NCBI GenBank assembly: GCA_944326425.1
Contig: CALVDX010000012.1
Location: forward strand, 1 to 63,684
Source of the DNA: Candidatus Gastranaerophilales bacterium
GTDB lineage: Bacteria; Cyanobacteriota; Vampirovibrionia; Gastranaerophilales; Gastranaerophilaceae
DNA length: 63,684 nucleotides
Reading direction: 5' to 3'
Part shown: in pieces, positions 42,747 to 50,832 of the stretch
Numbering within the stretch: position 1 is the stretch's first letter
Layout: each line of letters starts with the position of its first letter
The notes under the pieces: generated by a model
The model's input: only the letters and a program-made list of their open reading frames with translations
What the model was told of the DNA's origin: nothing
The model's database searches: none
Translations under genes and position numbers: made by a program

Positions 42747-44126
42747 CTAATAGTTCCTACCTTTTAACCCTGCATAAAACTCATCCATTTTATTAGCGAC
42801 CTGTGCTTCTTTGGATTTAATTATATGCGAGTAAGTATTTAAGGTTACATTTTTGTCAGCGTGTCCGAGGCGACCGCTTACGGTTACAATATCCTCACCC
42901 GATGAAATCAGCAGACTTGCGTTAGTGTGGCGGAGTTGATGAAATGTTATTTTGGGCAGGTTATGACGATTTAAGAAGTTAGTAAACCATTTGTAAGGTC
43001 GTTGTGTGCTTATAGGCTTGCCGTCCTCGTGTAGGAATACATATTTGCCGTTTTGCCACGCTGTACCGAATTTTAACCTATTCTCATTCTGTTGTTTTTT
43101 GTATTCTTTCAAGAGTGATATTACCGTTTTTGAGGCTGTAACAGTTCTAATACCGGCATCGGTTTTCGGTCTGCCTTCAATATTGCCGTAGCCTGTAATA
43201 TAATGCCGTTGTTTGTTGATGTTAATTTCACAGGTGTCAAAATTTATATCTTCCCACTTCAAGCCAGTTAGCTCACCCTCTCTTAAACCAATATCAATAG
43301 CAAGATAAATCATTGTCATATACATTAATGGTTCACTTTTCAAGCAGTTGAGCATATCTGCCACTTGTTCATCATTGTAATATCTAGCATGTGACTTTGT
43401 TACTTTTTGCGGTTTTGCTCTTTCTGCAGGATTATTCATTAGGATATTCCAATCAACAGCAGTTGAAAGTATTGAATGAATTACAATATGATGATTTTTG
43501 ATTGTTTTTCTATTCAGTTTCTTTTCTGAATTACACTTGAACATTCTGTTGAAATCTAATTTATAGCAATTACAGAGCTTTTGAGCGGTACTGTAATTTG
43601 TTGCCATGCCTGTCTTTAACCTTCTGCAAGTTTTAGACGATATACCTGTAGTTTTGATTATATGAGAAAGTGTCAAAGGTTCAAGATATTTTATCAGAGC
43701 TTTGGTAGGGGTAAACCTGCCGTCAAGTCTTACTCCTGCTTCATCAAGATTGTTGTAAAACTGTATCAAGTGATGAGGCTGTAATTTACCGAGTTTAATA
43801 TGTCCGATAGCAGGCAAAATCCGTTTAAGCATGATTTTATATGATTGTAATGTTGTAAGTGTAAGATGTTTTTCTGCGTAATCTTCTAACCACCTTTGTG
43901 TAAAGGCTTCAAATGTGATTTTTTCGCCGTCTAAGTAAACTCCGTTCAAGACTTCGTTTTCAAACATCACCATTTGACGGTTAAGCTCTTTTTCAGCCTG
44001 CTTAGCGGTTAATGTTTCATCCAGTTTAATTGTTTTTCTTTTGCGTAATTTTTTACCTTTGGAGTCGTACCCCTGACAAACTGTCAATCTATATGTATAT
44101 TCTGAAACTTTTTCGTAAAATGCCAT
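42747..44126 (-). CDS. int: Tyrosine recombinase (integrase) with an inserted HTH
   Basis: A 459-aa integrase. Residues 1-45 ('YEKVSEYTYRLTVCQGYDSK') form the AP2-like arm-binding domain and about 60-120 the core-binding domain, interrupted at about 120-185 by a Cro/CI-type helix-turn-helix ('LSHIIKTTGISSKTCRRLKTG'), after which the core resumes ('NRKTIKNHHIVIHSILSTAV'). The catalytic domain shows R in 'GLREGELTGL', 'HQLRHTNASLL' and 'RLGHADKNVTLNTYSHI' with the nucleophilic Tyr. Similar insertions occur in clostridial integrases. It should cut and join the tRNA-Ser 3' end. GAAGGA precedes the ATG. Confidence 0.92.
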   Translation of the reverse strand: MAFYEKVSEYTYRLTVCQGYDSKGKKLRKRKTIKLDETLTAKQAEKELNRQMVMFENEVLNGVYLDGEKITFEAFTQRWLEDYAEKHLTLTTLQSYKIMLKRILPAIGHIKLGKLQPHHLIQFYNNLDEAGVRLDGRFTPTKALIKYLEPLTLSHIIKTTGISSKTCRRLKTGMATNYSTAQKLCNCYKLDFNRMFKCNSEKKLNRKTIKNHHIVIHSILSTAVDWNILMNNPAERAKPQKVTKSHARYYNDEQVADMLNCLKSEPLMYMTMIYLAIDIGLREGELTGLKWEDINFDTCEININKQRHYITGYGNIEGRPKTDAGIRTVTASKTVISLLKEYKKQQNENRLKFGTAWQNGKYVFLHEDGKPISTQRPYKWFTNFLNRHNLPKITFHQLRHTNASLLISSGEDIVTVSGRLGHADKNVTLNTYSHIIKSKEAQVANKMDEFYAGLKGRNY

Positions 44127-44239
44127 TTTATTTTCCTTCTTATCATTTTTTATTATCTCCCTTTTTCATAAATCCAAGCCTCATTTTCTTAAAAAAGAAT
44201 GCAGGGCAACAGTTTTAAGGTGTTACCCTGCACCATAGT

Positions 44240-46339
44240 CTAACTTCCGTAATACACGAACGACACTCCATTTTTAGCCTTTATCATTCGTCCATATCCT
44301 TTGCGTGCAAGCCCTTCCAAAGTAACCTGTGCTGTTTTAATATTTTTGATTTTAGTTTTATTATTGCGGAATAATTCCGTTGGTGAAACTGTTTTTAAAT
44401 TTTTACGCTTAAAAAAGTTCAATGCACATTCCTCTTGTTCATCATAATTAAGCTTATTGTCTGTCATTACTTTAAAACAGCTTATAAAGTAATGACACAG
44501 CTTTATTGCGTTATAAACATCTAAATCCGTAACAAATTTTTCTTCAAGGCTATGTATGCCATGAAGTATTAGGGCAAGCCGTGCAACATATCTGGTTTGT
44601 TTTTCAAGATATGATTGAGTTATATCATCACATTTACCTGATTTTTTCAGTTGTACTATTTTAGTCCTAAAATCCTCAAAGGCTTTTTTAGCTTTACTAT
44701 CAAATTGATACATATTAACAGTTTCAGGATGTAATACAGCATTTGTAAAGATTTTTCGACAAATGTCCGTAAAAACGGAAATGTCATAATCTTTATCAGA
44801 ATTATATAGAATACCTGTTTCTTTGTAGTTGCTACAGCAGTATAACCACCTTTCAATCATTCCGTTATAGCAATCAATGCCTTTGCCCAAAAGTGTTTCA
44901 TACAGCACTTTTGGTTGAATAGTACCAATTATGTTATGACTGGCGTCAAATGTGTAATCTGACTTATCACTTTTGCGGACAATGTTTTGCCGTTCTCTTG
45001 CCCAAGAAGCCAAGAAATATTCCATATCATTACCACCACGCTTATATTGATTCCAGCTTTTTAAAAAGAAAGCCAATTCATCAACAAATATGGCTAAACC
45101 TAAATGCATTTTGCTATTTATATCCATAAGATAAGCCAAAGACTCTTTTGTTATATCTTGGGTCATCAACCTGGGTCTTTGCGGTTTTTCAGGTTCTATA
45201 GGTAACTCCCCTGGATTTTCATTGTTTTTAATTGCCTTTTTGTATTTTTCTAGTTGTATTTTGTAAGAATCCTTTTTGTGATTATAGTCGTTTATGTCGG
45301 TTTCATAATTTGTCCGTAAAATCAGGTCATATTCATTAAGAATATCTTTACCTATTTTTAAACAAGGGGTTTTCTTCTGTGACGGATTACCAATTAATGC
45401 CAACCATAAAATCGGATGTTCAATCCAATTTGTTCCAGGATTTACATTAATGGCATAATGTCCGTCCATAAGAATACTTGCTACTATAAGAAATGTGCAA
45501 GCTATATACTCTATAGGTGCATCCATTCGCTTATGCAGTTCTAGAATTAAATCTTTTACAGGTTCAGGGAATACTTCTACCGGAAACTTTGCAATTTCTT
45601 TTTTACATGATAGTTTGTTTTGAATTTTTTCTAGTGTAATAAATTCTGCCTTATCAAGTAACTTTTGAAATTCATCTGCCCCGTATGCAACTAAGAAGTC
45701 ATCCAGCCCTTTAGCTTTGCCTTTTGGCAGAAATATAAGTTTTACTTTAGCACCCTTTTCGCTTTTAAGATAGTTTGCTAGTGAACATAGAGCCTGTTTG
45801 ACTTTTAGATTATGGTACATATCATTGTCATAGCATAGTATTACTTCCTTGTCTTTGAAATCAGCCTGCACTAAATCGGGTATGATATCAGCAATTAACT
45901 CCCATTCAGGATTTTCTTCTAAATCTATAGTGTCTGCTTTACATTTCCAACCCCATACTCCGCCAAGCGAAAGACAAGGGAAACCTTCTTGTACTGCTTT
46001 AATCGCTTTTTTGTCACCCTCTGTTATTATTATAGGCATTGTCGGGTCTTTTAACATTGAAATCGAAAGATGTAAAGGTCTAAAAATTTGCGATGGCTTG
46101 CCTGCTGGTTTTATGTACTTACCCTTACCATACTCGGGATTTTTTAACCGCCTGTTATAGTAATCCGTTTTGTAATTTGCATATAATGCGGGGTAATTTA
46201 ATTGCCAGTAGTCATCCGCTTCAGAGAGATAACCTTCTTTCACATAATCCAAGATTGTTGATTTATTTATACCACTTTTCTTGAAGTCTGCTAAAATAAA
46301 TTTGTACTTACGCTTTAATTCGTCTAATGTTTTTGTCAT
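44240..46339 (-). CDS. Primase-helicase: TOPRIM (DUF3854-like) plus DUF3987
   Basis: I place the start at the ATG at 46339 (699 aa), which has an AAGGAGTG site; the longer frame from 46369 lacks one. The N-terminal half contains a TOPRIM-like region ('IIITEGDKKAIKAV' about 105, 'VILCYDND' about 180) as in DUF3854 primases. The C-terminal half matches DUF3987: a P-loop-like 'GNPSQKKTPCLK' (about 320), 'FVDELAFFLKSW' (Walker B-like) and 'GTIQPKVLYETLL'. Proteins of this type replicate satellites and integrative elements after excision. Its start lies inside the end of the excisionase gene (32-nt overlap). Confidence 0.82.
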   Translation of the reverse strand: MTKTLDELKRKYKFILADFKKSGINKSTILDYVKEGYLSEADDYWQLNYPALYANYKTDYYNRRLKNPEYGKGKYIKPAGKPSQIFRPLHLSISMLKDPTMPIIITEGDKKAIKAVQEGFPCLSLGGVWGWKCKADTIDLEENPEWELIADIIPDLVQADFKDKEVILCYDNDMYHNLKVKQALCSLANYLKSEKGAKVKLIFLPKGKAKGLDDFLVAYGADEFQKLLDKAEFITLEKIQNKLSCKKEIAKFPVEVFPEPVKDLILELHKRMDAPIEYIACTFLIVASILMDGHYAINVNPGTNWIEHPILWLALIGNPSQKKTPCLKIGKDILNEYDLILRTNYETDINDYNHKKDSYKIQLEKYKKAIKNNENPGELPIEPEKPQRPRLMTQDITKESLAYLMDINSKMHLGLAIFVDELAFFLKSWNQYKRGGNDMEYFLASWARERQNIVRKSDKSDYTFDASHNIIGTIQPKVLYETLLGKGIDCYNGMIERWLYCCSNYKETGILYNSDKDYDISVFTDICRKIFTNAVLHPETVNMYQFDSKAKKAFEDFRTKIVQLKKSGKCDDITQSYLEKQTRYVARLALILHGIHSLEEKFVTDLDVYNAIKLCHYFISCFKVMTDNKLNYDEQEECALNFFKRKNLKTVSPTELFRNNKTKIKNIKTAQVTLEGLARKGYGRMIKAKNGVSFVYYGS

Positions 46340-46541
46340 GATTTTCACTCCTTTCTTCTGTATCGCCATTTTTTAAGTAATTAACTAAACTGTCGAGATT
46401 GAGCAAATATTTTCGCCCAGTCTTGACATATTTAACCTTGCCTTGCAAAACCAACTGTCGGATGTGATATTTTGCGAGCTTGACAATTTGTGCTGCTTCA
46501 TTTATTGTTATCATGCAAGGGATGTCAATTTCTTTATTCAT
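46308..46541 (-). CDS. Excisionase-like helix-turn-helix protein
   Basis: A 77-aa protein from the ATG at 46541, chosen for its AAGGAG site. 'ITINEAAQIVKLAKYHIRQL' and 'VKYVKTGRKYLLNLDSLVNYL' form the MerR-like winged helix typical of Xis/excisionase-family proteins. It would bend DNA at the attachment site and steer the integrase towards excision, and may also regulate the overlapping primase gene. The 32-nt overlap implies coupled translation. Confidence 0.8.
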   Translation of the reverse strand: MNKEIDIPCMITINEAAQIVKLAKYHIRQLVLQGKVKYVKTGRKYLLNLDSLVNYLKNGDTEERSENHDKNIRRIKA

Positions 46542-46867
46542 TTGATTTCTCCTTATAATTAATACCTGCATCCTCAGGATAACAGATATTTCAAGAATTT
46601 CAATCCAGAATACCCTTGCAGTACAAGCGTTTCCGCTCGCGAAGGAAATAGTTCCGGTGGCGAGCTTTGTAACAATTTTTTTACATTTCCCTTATAAATT
46701 TCCACGATTTTATGTTGGTAACTTTTAAAATGGCAACTATTTCCTGCTTAACCTTAAAGTGAGTATAATTCCGTGGTCTATGGTGAAATAAGTACATAAA
46801 GAAATGCACCTGTAAATATTTTGCAAGTGCATTCCAATATTATAATCTTGTATGTTAGAGGCAGGGT
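46542..46867. other. Regulatory gap between excisionase and XRE genes
   Basis: No gene is seen. Near the XRE side, AATGCACCTG (46803-46812) can pair with CAAGTGCATT (46823-46832; one mismatch); on the minus strand the hairpin is followed by a T-rich run, so it may end XRE transcription. The middle contains TTTCC and GGAAA half-sites around 46629-46650. The excisionase-primase promoter should be here, but I cannot pick one out. Confidence 0.4.
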
Positions 46868-47191
46868 TTATTTCAACGCCTTGTATATCCTGTAGAGGGT
46901 TTCAATGTCAACTTGTTCATCACGAATAGCGTTAATTAATTCTTCTTTTAAGATTTCTTTTTCTTGCAGGTAGCCGAAGTTAAACAGTTCATCAATTCCA
47001 ATATCAAGGGCAGTTAATAATTTGGCTAGTGTTTCAGCAGAAACAAAGGCATTACCTCTTTCAATTTTGGATAGTGTTCTCTGTCCTATGTTGAGCTTTT
47101 CTGTAAGCTGTTCCTGTGTAAGACCTTTTCTAGTCCGTAATTCTTTAATCCGTTGTCCTAATAATTTTTTTATTTCTAGATTATTTTCCAT
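46868..47191 (-). CDS. XRE-family transcriptional regulator
   Basis: A 107-aa protein with a Cro/CI-type HTH at about 10-68 ('RIKELRTRKGLTQEQLTEKL', 'GQRTLSKIERGNAFVSAETL') and a short helical tail. It is the likely repressor of the element's leftward replication genes. The start has a GAGGGCGG site. The ung gene starts divergently 165 nt away, so the regulator may control that as well. Confidence 0.85.
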   Translation of the reverse strand: MENNLEIKKLLGQRIKELRTRKGLTQEQLTEKLNIGQRTLSKIERGNAFVSAETLAKLLTALDIGIDELFNFGYLQEKEILKEELINAIRDEQVDIETLYRIYKALK

Positions 47192-47356
47192 TACCGCCCT
47201 CGTTGTTTAATAATAAGTGATTTCATCCTTTTAAAACAGACCGCAAGAGTTGCAATCAAACTTGCATTTACCACTGTAATGCGTTAAGATATTCACAGAA
47301 GTAGTAAAACATGTTTGTATGAAGCCTCTAAGTTCTAGAACAGAAGAAAGGAAGTT

Positions 47357-48100
47357 ATGGAAGCTCTGAAAGAAATATTGATTAAGAATGATTGGTTTAC
47401 AAGGCAGGAAGTAGAAGAACTTTTTACATCTGAAATTCAGAAATGTATCAATGAATGTGCAAGACCAAGTCAAGGAGATATATTTAACGCATTTGACGGA
47501 TTAAGACCGCAGGATGTTAAAGTGTTGATTATCGGTCAAGACCCTTACCCTGATGAGGCAAAAGCTCATGGGCTTGCATTTTCTTACAATAACGGTGAAA
47601 TTCCTGCGGAGGATTCATTACTAAATATCTTTCGTAAAATCAAGGAAGATGTAGGAATTGATAACAGTTATACAAATTTGTCAGCTTGGAAAAAGCAGGG
47701 TGTTTTGTTGCTCAATACTGCCTTAACCTTTGCACCTAACAATCAGGACTTCCATATAAAAGCGTGGCGTAATTTTATAAATCAGGTAATATTTAAACTT
47801 CTTGAAGTTAAGACCAAGAATAAACAACCTTTAGTAGTCATGTTATGGGGTGATAAGGCAAATAAATTGGAAGTTCTAGCTTATAAAAAAGGCAAACATA
47901 GGGTGGATTATCAAGAAAAATATCCATTTGTTAAAATCTTGCGTTCTTCTCATCCGTCAAATAACTATCAGGCTTGTACAAAGTCTATTTGTGATGGCGA
48001 AGTTCCTGCTTTTAAGGATACTGATTTCAGACCATTCAAAGAATGCAACGAATTTTTAGAGGCTAATAATGCTGATATAATTAACTGGCAGACAGTTTAA
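47357..48100 (+). CDS. ung: Uracil-DNA glycosylase, family 1
   Basis: A 247-aa enzyme that excises uracil from DNA. Residues 60-64 'GQDPY' contain the water-activating D62, 'LLLNTALTF' (117-125) the uracil-binding Asn region and H199 in 'SSHPSNNY' the second catalytic residue; 'EGVLLLN' is here 'QGVLLLN'. It is the only rightward gene inside the element, divergent from the XRE regulator and with an AAAGGAAG site. Carriage by a mobile element is unusual: it could repair cytosine deamination during single-stranded replication, or act against uracil-containing phage DNA. Neither is shown by the sequence. Confidence 0.93.
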   Translation: MEALKEILIKNDWFTRQEVEELFTSEIQKCINECARPSQGDIFNAFDGLRPQDVKVLIIGQDPYPDEAKAHGLAFSYNNGEIPAEDSLLNIFRKIKEDVGIDNSYTNLSAWKKQGVLLLNTALTFAPNNQDFHIKAWRNFINQVIFKLLEVKTKNKQPLVVMLWGDKANKLEVLAYKKGKHRVDYQEKYPFVKILRSSHPSNNYQACTKSICDGEVPAFKDTDFRPFKECNEFLEANNADIINWQTV

Positions 48101-48110
48101 ATTTAAGAGA

Positions 48111-48134
48111 AAAGGCTCCTTTTCCAGAGCCTTT
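48111..48134. terminator. Bidirectional terminator after ung
   Basis: AAAGGCTC (48111-48118) and GAGCCTTT (48127-48134) form a perfect 8-bp stem with an 8-nt loop between convergent genes; followed by AAATTT on the right and TTTCTC leftward. It touches the stop of the gene ending at 48133. Confidence 0.7.
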
Positions 48135-48555
48135 AAATTTTATTTATGATTTTGTTTCTTTGGATGTATTCTTTACCGCTCGGCATTTCTAAGTACATAA
48201 ATTTGTACAGGTAATTTGATGAATACACCAGATTGAATTTTTTTCGTTCATCTTCATGTTCCAGTAATTTTAATAGCCGTTCAACATCTCTTTTACAAAC
48301 AGGGATTTTTTGTACAAGCTGTGTTCCTTCATATTGCCAGTAGGGAATATTATCAATCCTTGCAACTTCGACCTTATCAAGGTTTGCCTTTTTGACTAAA
48401 TCTTTTCTATTATCTACTCCGTACTTTTGATATAGGGAATTTATCCTGCTATCACAGGTGCGGAGCGGTTCGTTTAACTTTCGGCTTATTTCTGCATAGC
48501 TTAAGTGTTCTTTCAAGCCCTGCAATATGGTTAGTTCATCTTTTGTTAAGTACAT
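48133..48555 (-). CDS. HTH (LuxR/sigma region 4-like) protein
   Basis: A 140-aa protein from the ATG at 48555, preceded by GGAGGT. Residues 1-55 ('TKDELTILQGLKEHLSYAEISRKLNEPLRTCDSRINSLYQKYGV') match the LuxR-type or sigma-70 region 4 helix-turn-helix. The rest is basic and unknown. It is the last gene of the leftward cluster 50399-48133 and may regulate it or bind the element's ends. Not a full two-component regulator: no receiver domain. Confidence 0.65.
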   Translation of the reverse strand: MYLTKDELTILQGLKEHLSYAEISRKLNEPLRTCDSRINSLYQKYGVDNRKDLVKKANLDKVEVARIDNIPYWQYEGTQLVQKIPVCKRDVERLLKLLEHEDERKKFNLVYSSNYLYKFMYLEMPSGKEYIQRNKIINKI

Positions 48556-48650
48556 TTTTACCTCCAAATATTTTTTATTCTTAACTGTAAGTTTTTACCC
48601 ACTTTAGCTTACAACTGCCTCTATTCTGCCTCTTAAAAAGATTTTTAATT

Positions 48651-49337
48651 TTATGTTCCGATTTTTCCAGTTTTTCTGTTAAATTTCAATTTGATTGAAT
48701 TATTTTCAGGTTTCGCCTGAATTATCTCTATGATATTTTTTCTATCATCAGGAATATCACAGTTGTAATAATCTTCCCGATAGAGCAATAAGACCACATC
48801 CGAATATTTCACAAGATTTTTATCTCGTAAATCTGTAATTTTCGGATAATAGTTTGCTGTGTTGCGTGGTTCCCTGCGTGTATTTGCCAGTTTGAAGATT
48901 ATTAAATTATTCTGCTCTGATATTTCCCTCAATTTTTCAGAACTCAATCTATTTCTCCTGTTAATATGCATATTGATGAACAAATAATCAGGTTTGTATT
49001 TCTGTATTATTTGCTTTATATTTTTTATCCTGCAAAATTCTGTAGATTTAATAAACAAATTCCAACTGCTTAGTTCTTTTACTGCTTGTGTGAAATTTTC
49101 TGTTTGTATCTCTATACTTTCCTGCCTGTTTGGATTTGCAACTATTCTTAATAGCATTTCTGTAATTATTTGTTTGTCGTAATCTGTTACATACAGGCAT
49201 TTATGCCCTTCTTTACAGAATAGTTCAACTAAATTCAACGCAAATGTTCTTTTACCCATAGCAGGACGACCGCCTATCGTAATCAACGAGCCTTTTACAG
49301 GATATTGTAAGATTTTATTTATTTCTTCTTTGTTCAT
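48651..49337 (-). CDS. Mini DnaB-like ATPase
   Basis: A 228-aa RecA-fold ATPase corresponding only to the C-terminal half of replicative helicase DnaB. The Walker A motif is 'GGRPAMGKRTFALNL' (about 22-36), where DnaB has GRPSMGKT. The end keeps the DnaB order: 'DLRDKNLVKYSDVVLLLYRE' followed by 'DYYN' and 'IIEIIQAKPEN', normally 'iakqRnG'. The classic Walker B aspartate (D-L-I) appears as 'PDYLFINMH', where an Asn replaces the expected acid. The N-terminal collar domain is missing. It may load on or sequester host helicase, or act as the element's own translocase; function is inferred only. Confidence 0.72.
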   Translation of the reverse strand: MNKEEINKILQYPVKGSLITIGGRPAMGKRTFALNLVELFCKEGHKCLYVTDYDKQIITEMLLRIVANPNRQESIEIQTENFTQAVKELSSWNLFIKSTEFCRIKNIKQIIQKYKPDYLFINMHINRRNRLSSEKLREISEQNNLIIFKLANTRREPRNTANYYPKITDLRDKNLVKYSDVVLLLYREDYYNCDIPDDRKNIIEIIQAKPENNSIKLKFNRKTGKIGT

Positions 49338-49376
49338 ATCACCTCTGCTATTTTCATAGTTTTATCTTTTCTTTGT

Positions 49377-50021
49377 CTATAACTTTTTAAAAATAAAAAT
49401 ATTCTTAAAGGTAGCTACATTAAATCCGCTCTTTAAGGCTCTACAATGCCATAAGGCTTTTGCTGTACTAGATTCAAGAGTTGACCATTTCCAAACTTCT
49501 TTAACTATGTGAGCTTTTAAACGCAACCCCTGACTTGTAAGAAATTGAGCATATTCAAAAGCTTCAAGGTGCAAAGTTGAATTTGAATATGTATTACCGA
49601 TTATTAAAACGACAAATCGACCTTGCTCTAGGTTATCTATGCCTAATTTTGTAAATTGTTTGAATGTGTTGAAAAATTCTTCTGTCTTACTTGCTCTAAT
49701 ATCAGTTAAATCAGGAGTGAGTAATAATAGCTGAATATTCTTTTGCTCAAGTTCTTTTAATTTGTTATTGACTGTATTACGCAAAGAGTTATCATATTCG
49801 TAATCTTCTATCCCAAGATATTTTCTATCTAGCTTTTTTGCCTCTTCTTTTGCTGATTCAGAATTACAGAATATATTCAGAACTAAATCATTTCTTTTAG
49901 TGTATCTTTTATAAATTTGCTCATAAGTATTAACTTCATACTCCCAGAAAGAGTTCGTTTTGATTTCAGGATAATTTTTCCAATTTTTTAAATCAATTTC
50001 ATTGTAACCTGTTGTATTCAT
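49377..50021 (-). CDS. Degenerate DNA methyltransferase homologue
   Basis: The 214-aa sequence follows the layout of small N4/N6 DNA methylases: 'YEQIYKRYTKRNDLVLNIFCNSESAKEEAKKLDRKYLGIE' corresponds to the usual 'V-L-D-P-F-x-G-S-G-T-T...A...R...G.E', and 'RFVVLIIGNTYSNSTLHLEA' to the late methylase strand. But the Gly-rich SAM loop is 'CNSESA' and the catalytic (D/N)PPY is replaced by 'LTPDLTDIR'. It therefore looks unable to methylate and may now be a DNA-binding or regulatory protein. It sits 9 nt after the gene for the membrane-anchored protein. Confidence 0.55.
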   Translation of the reverse strand: MNTTGYNEIDLKNWKNYPEIKTNSFWEYEVNTYEQIYKRYTKRNDLVLNIFCNSESAKEEAKKLDRKYLGIEDYEYDNSLRNTVNNKLKELEQKNIQLLLLTPDLTDIRASKTEEFFNTFKQFTKLGIDNLEQGRFVVLIIGNTYSNSTLHLEAFEYAQFLTSQGLRLKAHIVKEVWKWSTLESSTAKALWHCRALKSGFNVATFKNIFIFKKL

Positions 50022-50030
50022 ATTTCCTCC

Positions 50031-50399
50031 TTAACTTCTAATAATGTCGTAACCCATATTTTTAGCCTTTTGGCGGGCTTCAAATATGTTGTGTGCTTCA
50101 ATAGTAATTTCTTCTTGCCTTGCGTATTTATCACCCCTGACACGCACTAACATTCTGTATTCGTTAGTATCTTTATGATGATATTCAGGTGGTTGAGTAC
50201 GAGAAATAAAGCTATTGTCAAATTGTGGACTGTCGTAAGTTTGCTGATTGCAGGAATAATTATTATTCCAATCGTCGTTGTCATTGTAATCATCTTCCTC
50301 ATAGTAATCGTCACTGTAACCGCTCAATCGCTTTTTAGCTTCTTCAATAAAGCCGTTAATAAAAATGTAGATTACTAAAGCTATTGCTAACCATTTCAT
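50031..50399 (-). CDS. Membrane-anchored acidic protein of unknown function
   Basis: A 122-aa protein from the ATG at 50399 (AAAGGAAAC site upstream). Residues 3-17 'WLAIALVIYIFINGF' form one N-terminal membrane helix, followed by a very acidic Asp/Tyr/Asn-rich segment (about 28-48: 'SDDYYEEDDYNDNDDW') and a C-terminal alpha/beta region 'EYRMLVRVRGDKYARQEEIT' to 'FEARQKAKNMGYDI', which looks like a small folded domain. First gene of the leftward cluster. No family recognised. An exclusion or superinfection-immunity role would be typical of this position, but nothing shows it. Confidence 0.6.
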   Translation of the reverse strand: MKWLAIALVIYIFINGFIEEAKKRLSGYSDDYYEEDDYNDNDDWNNNYSCNQQTYDSPQFDNSFISRTQPPEYHHKDTNEYRMLVRVRGDKYARQEEITIEAHNIFEARQKAKNMGYDIIRS

Positions 50400-50733
50400 A
50401 AGTTTGTTTCCTTTCTTTGTTCTTTGGTACACAAACTTATAATAAACTGTTTTTCAAAAACACGCTCACAAATTCTTGACTTCGATTGGTATGAGAGGGT
50501 TTTAGGAGTATAGCTTGTTGAAATTTATTAATATTATTTCTGTTTCTAAAATTAAGCATGACAAAATAGACCAATATTTAGATGAATATTGGCATTAACC
50601 GCAATTACCACAGGTGGAAACCCTGAAATCTATGTATTACTTGGAATTGACCACATTTACCGCAAAAACCGTTATGTAATATTGAATTTTACTTGATTGC
50701 AGAAACCCTCTAAAATCAACAAATTTTTTCAGC

Positions 50734-50753
50734 AGTCCCTTTTTAGTCCCTTT
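50734..50753. promoter_or_regulatory. AGTCCCT double box near the right end
   Basis: Two AGTCCCT boxes 4 nt apart in a 20-nt string identical to 38978-38997 near the other end, 76 nt from the right attachment site. Probable arm-type integrase sites. Confidence 0.6.
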
Positions 50754-50805
50754 TGGGTCTATTTTGGCTCATTTTTGCAGTTTGGTGACAGGGTGAAAAC
50801 GCACT

Positions 50806-50832
50806 AAAAAAGAGCCTTTTTAGGCTCTTTTT
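50806..50832 (-). terminator. Intrinsic terminator for tRNA-Ser
   Basis: AAAAAGAGCCT (50806-50816) complements AGGCTCTTTTT (50822-50832) with a short T-rich loop. On the minus strand it follows the tRNA-Ser 3' end and has a T-run. It was brought in by the element, as the original terminator remains at 38802-38834. Confidence 0.75.
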
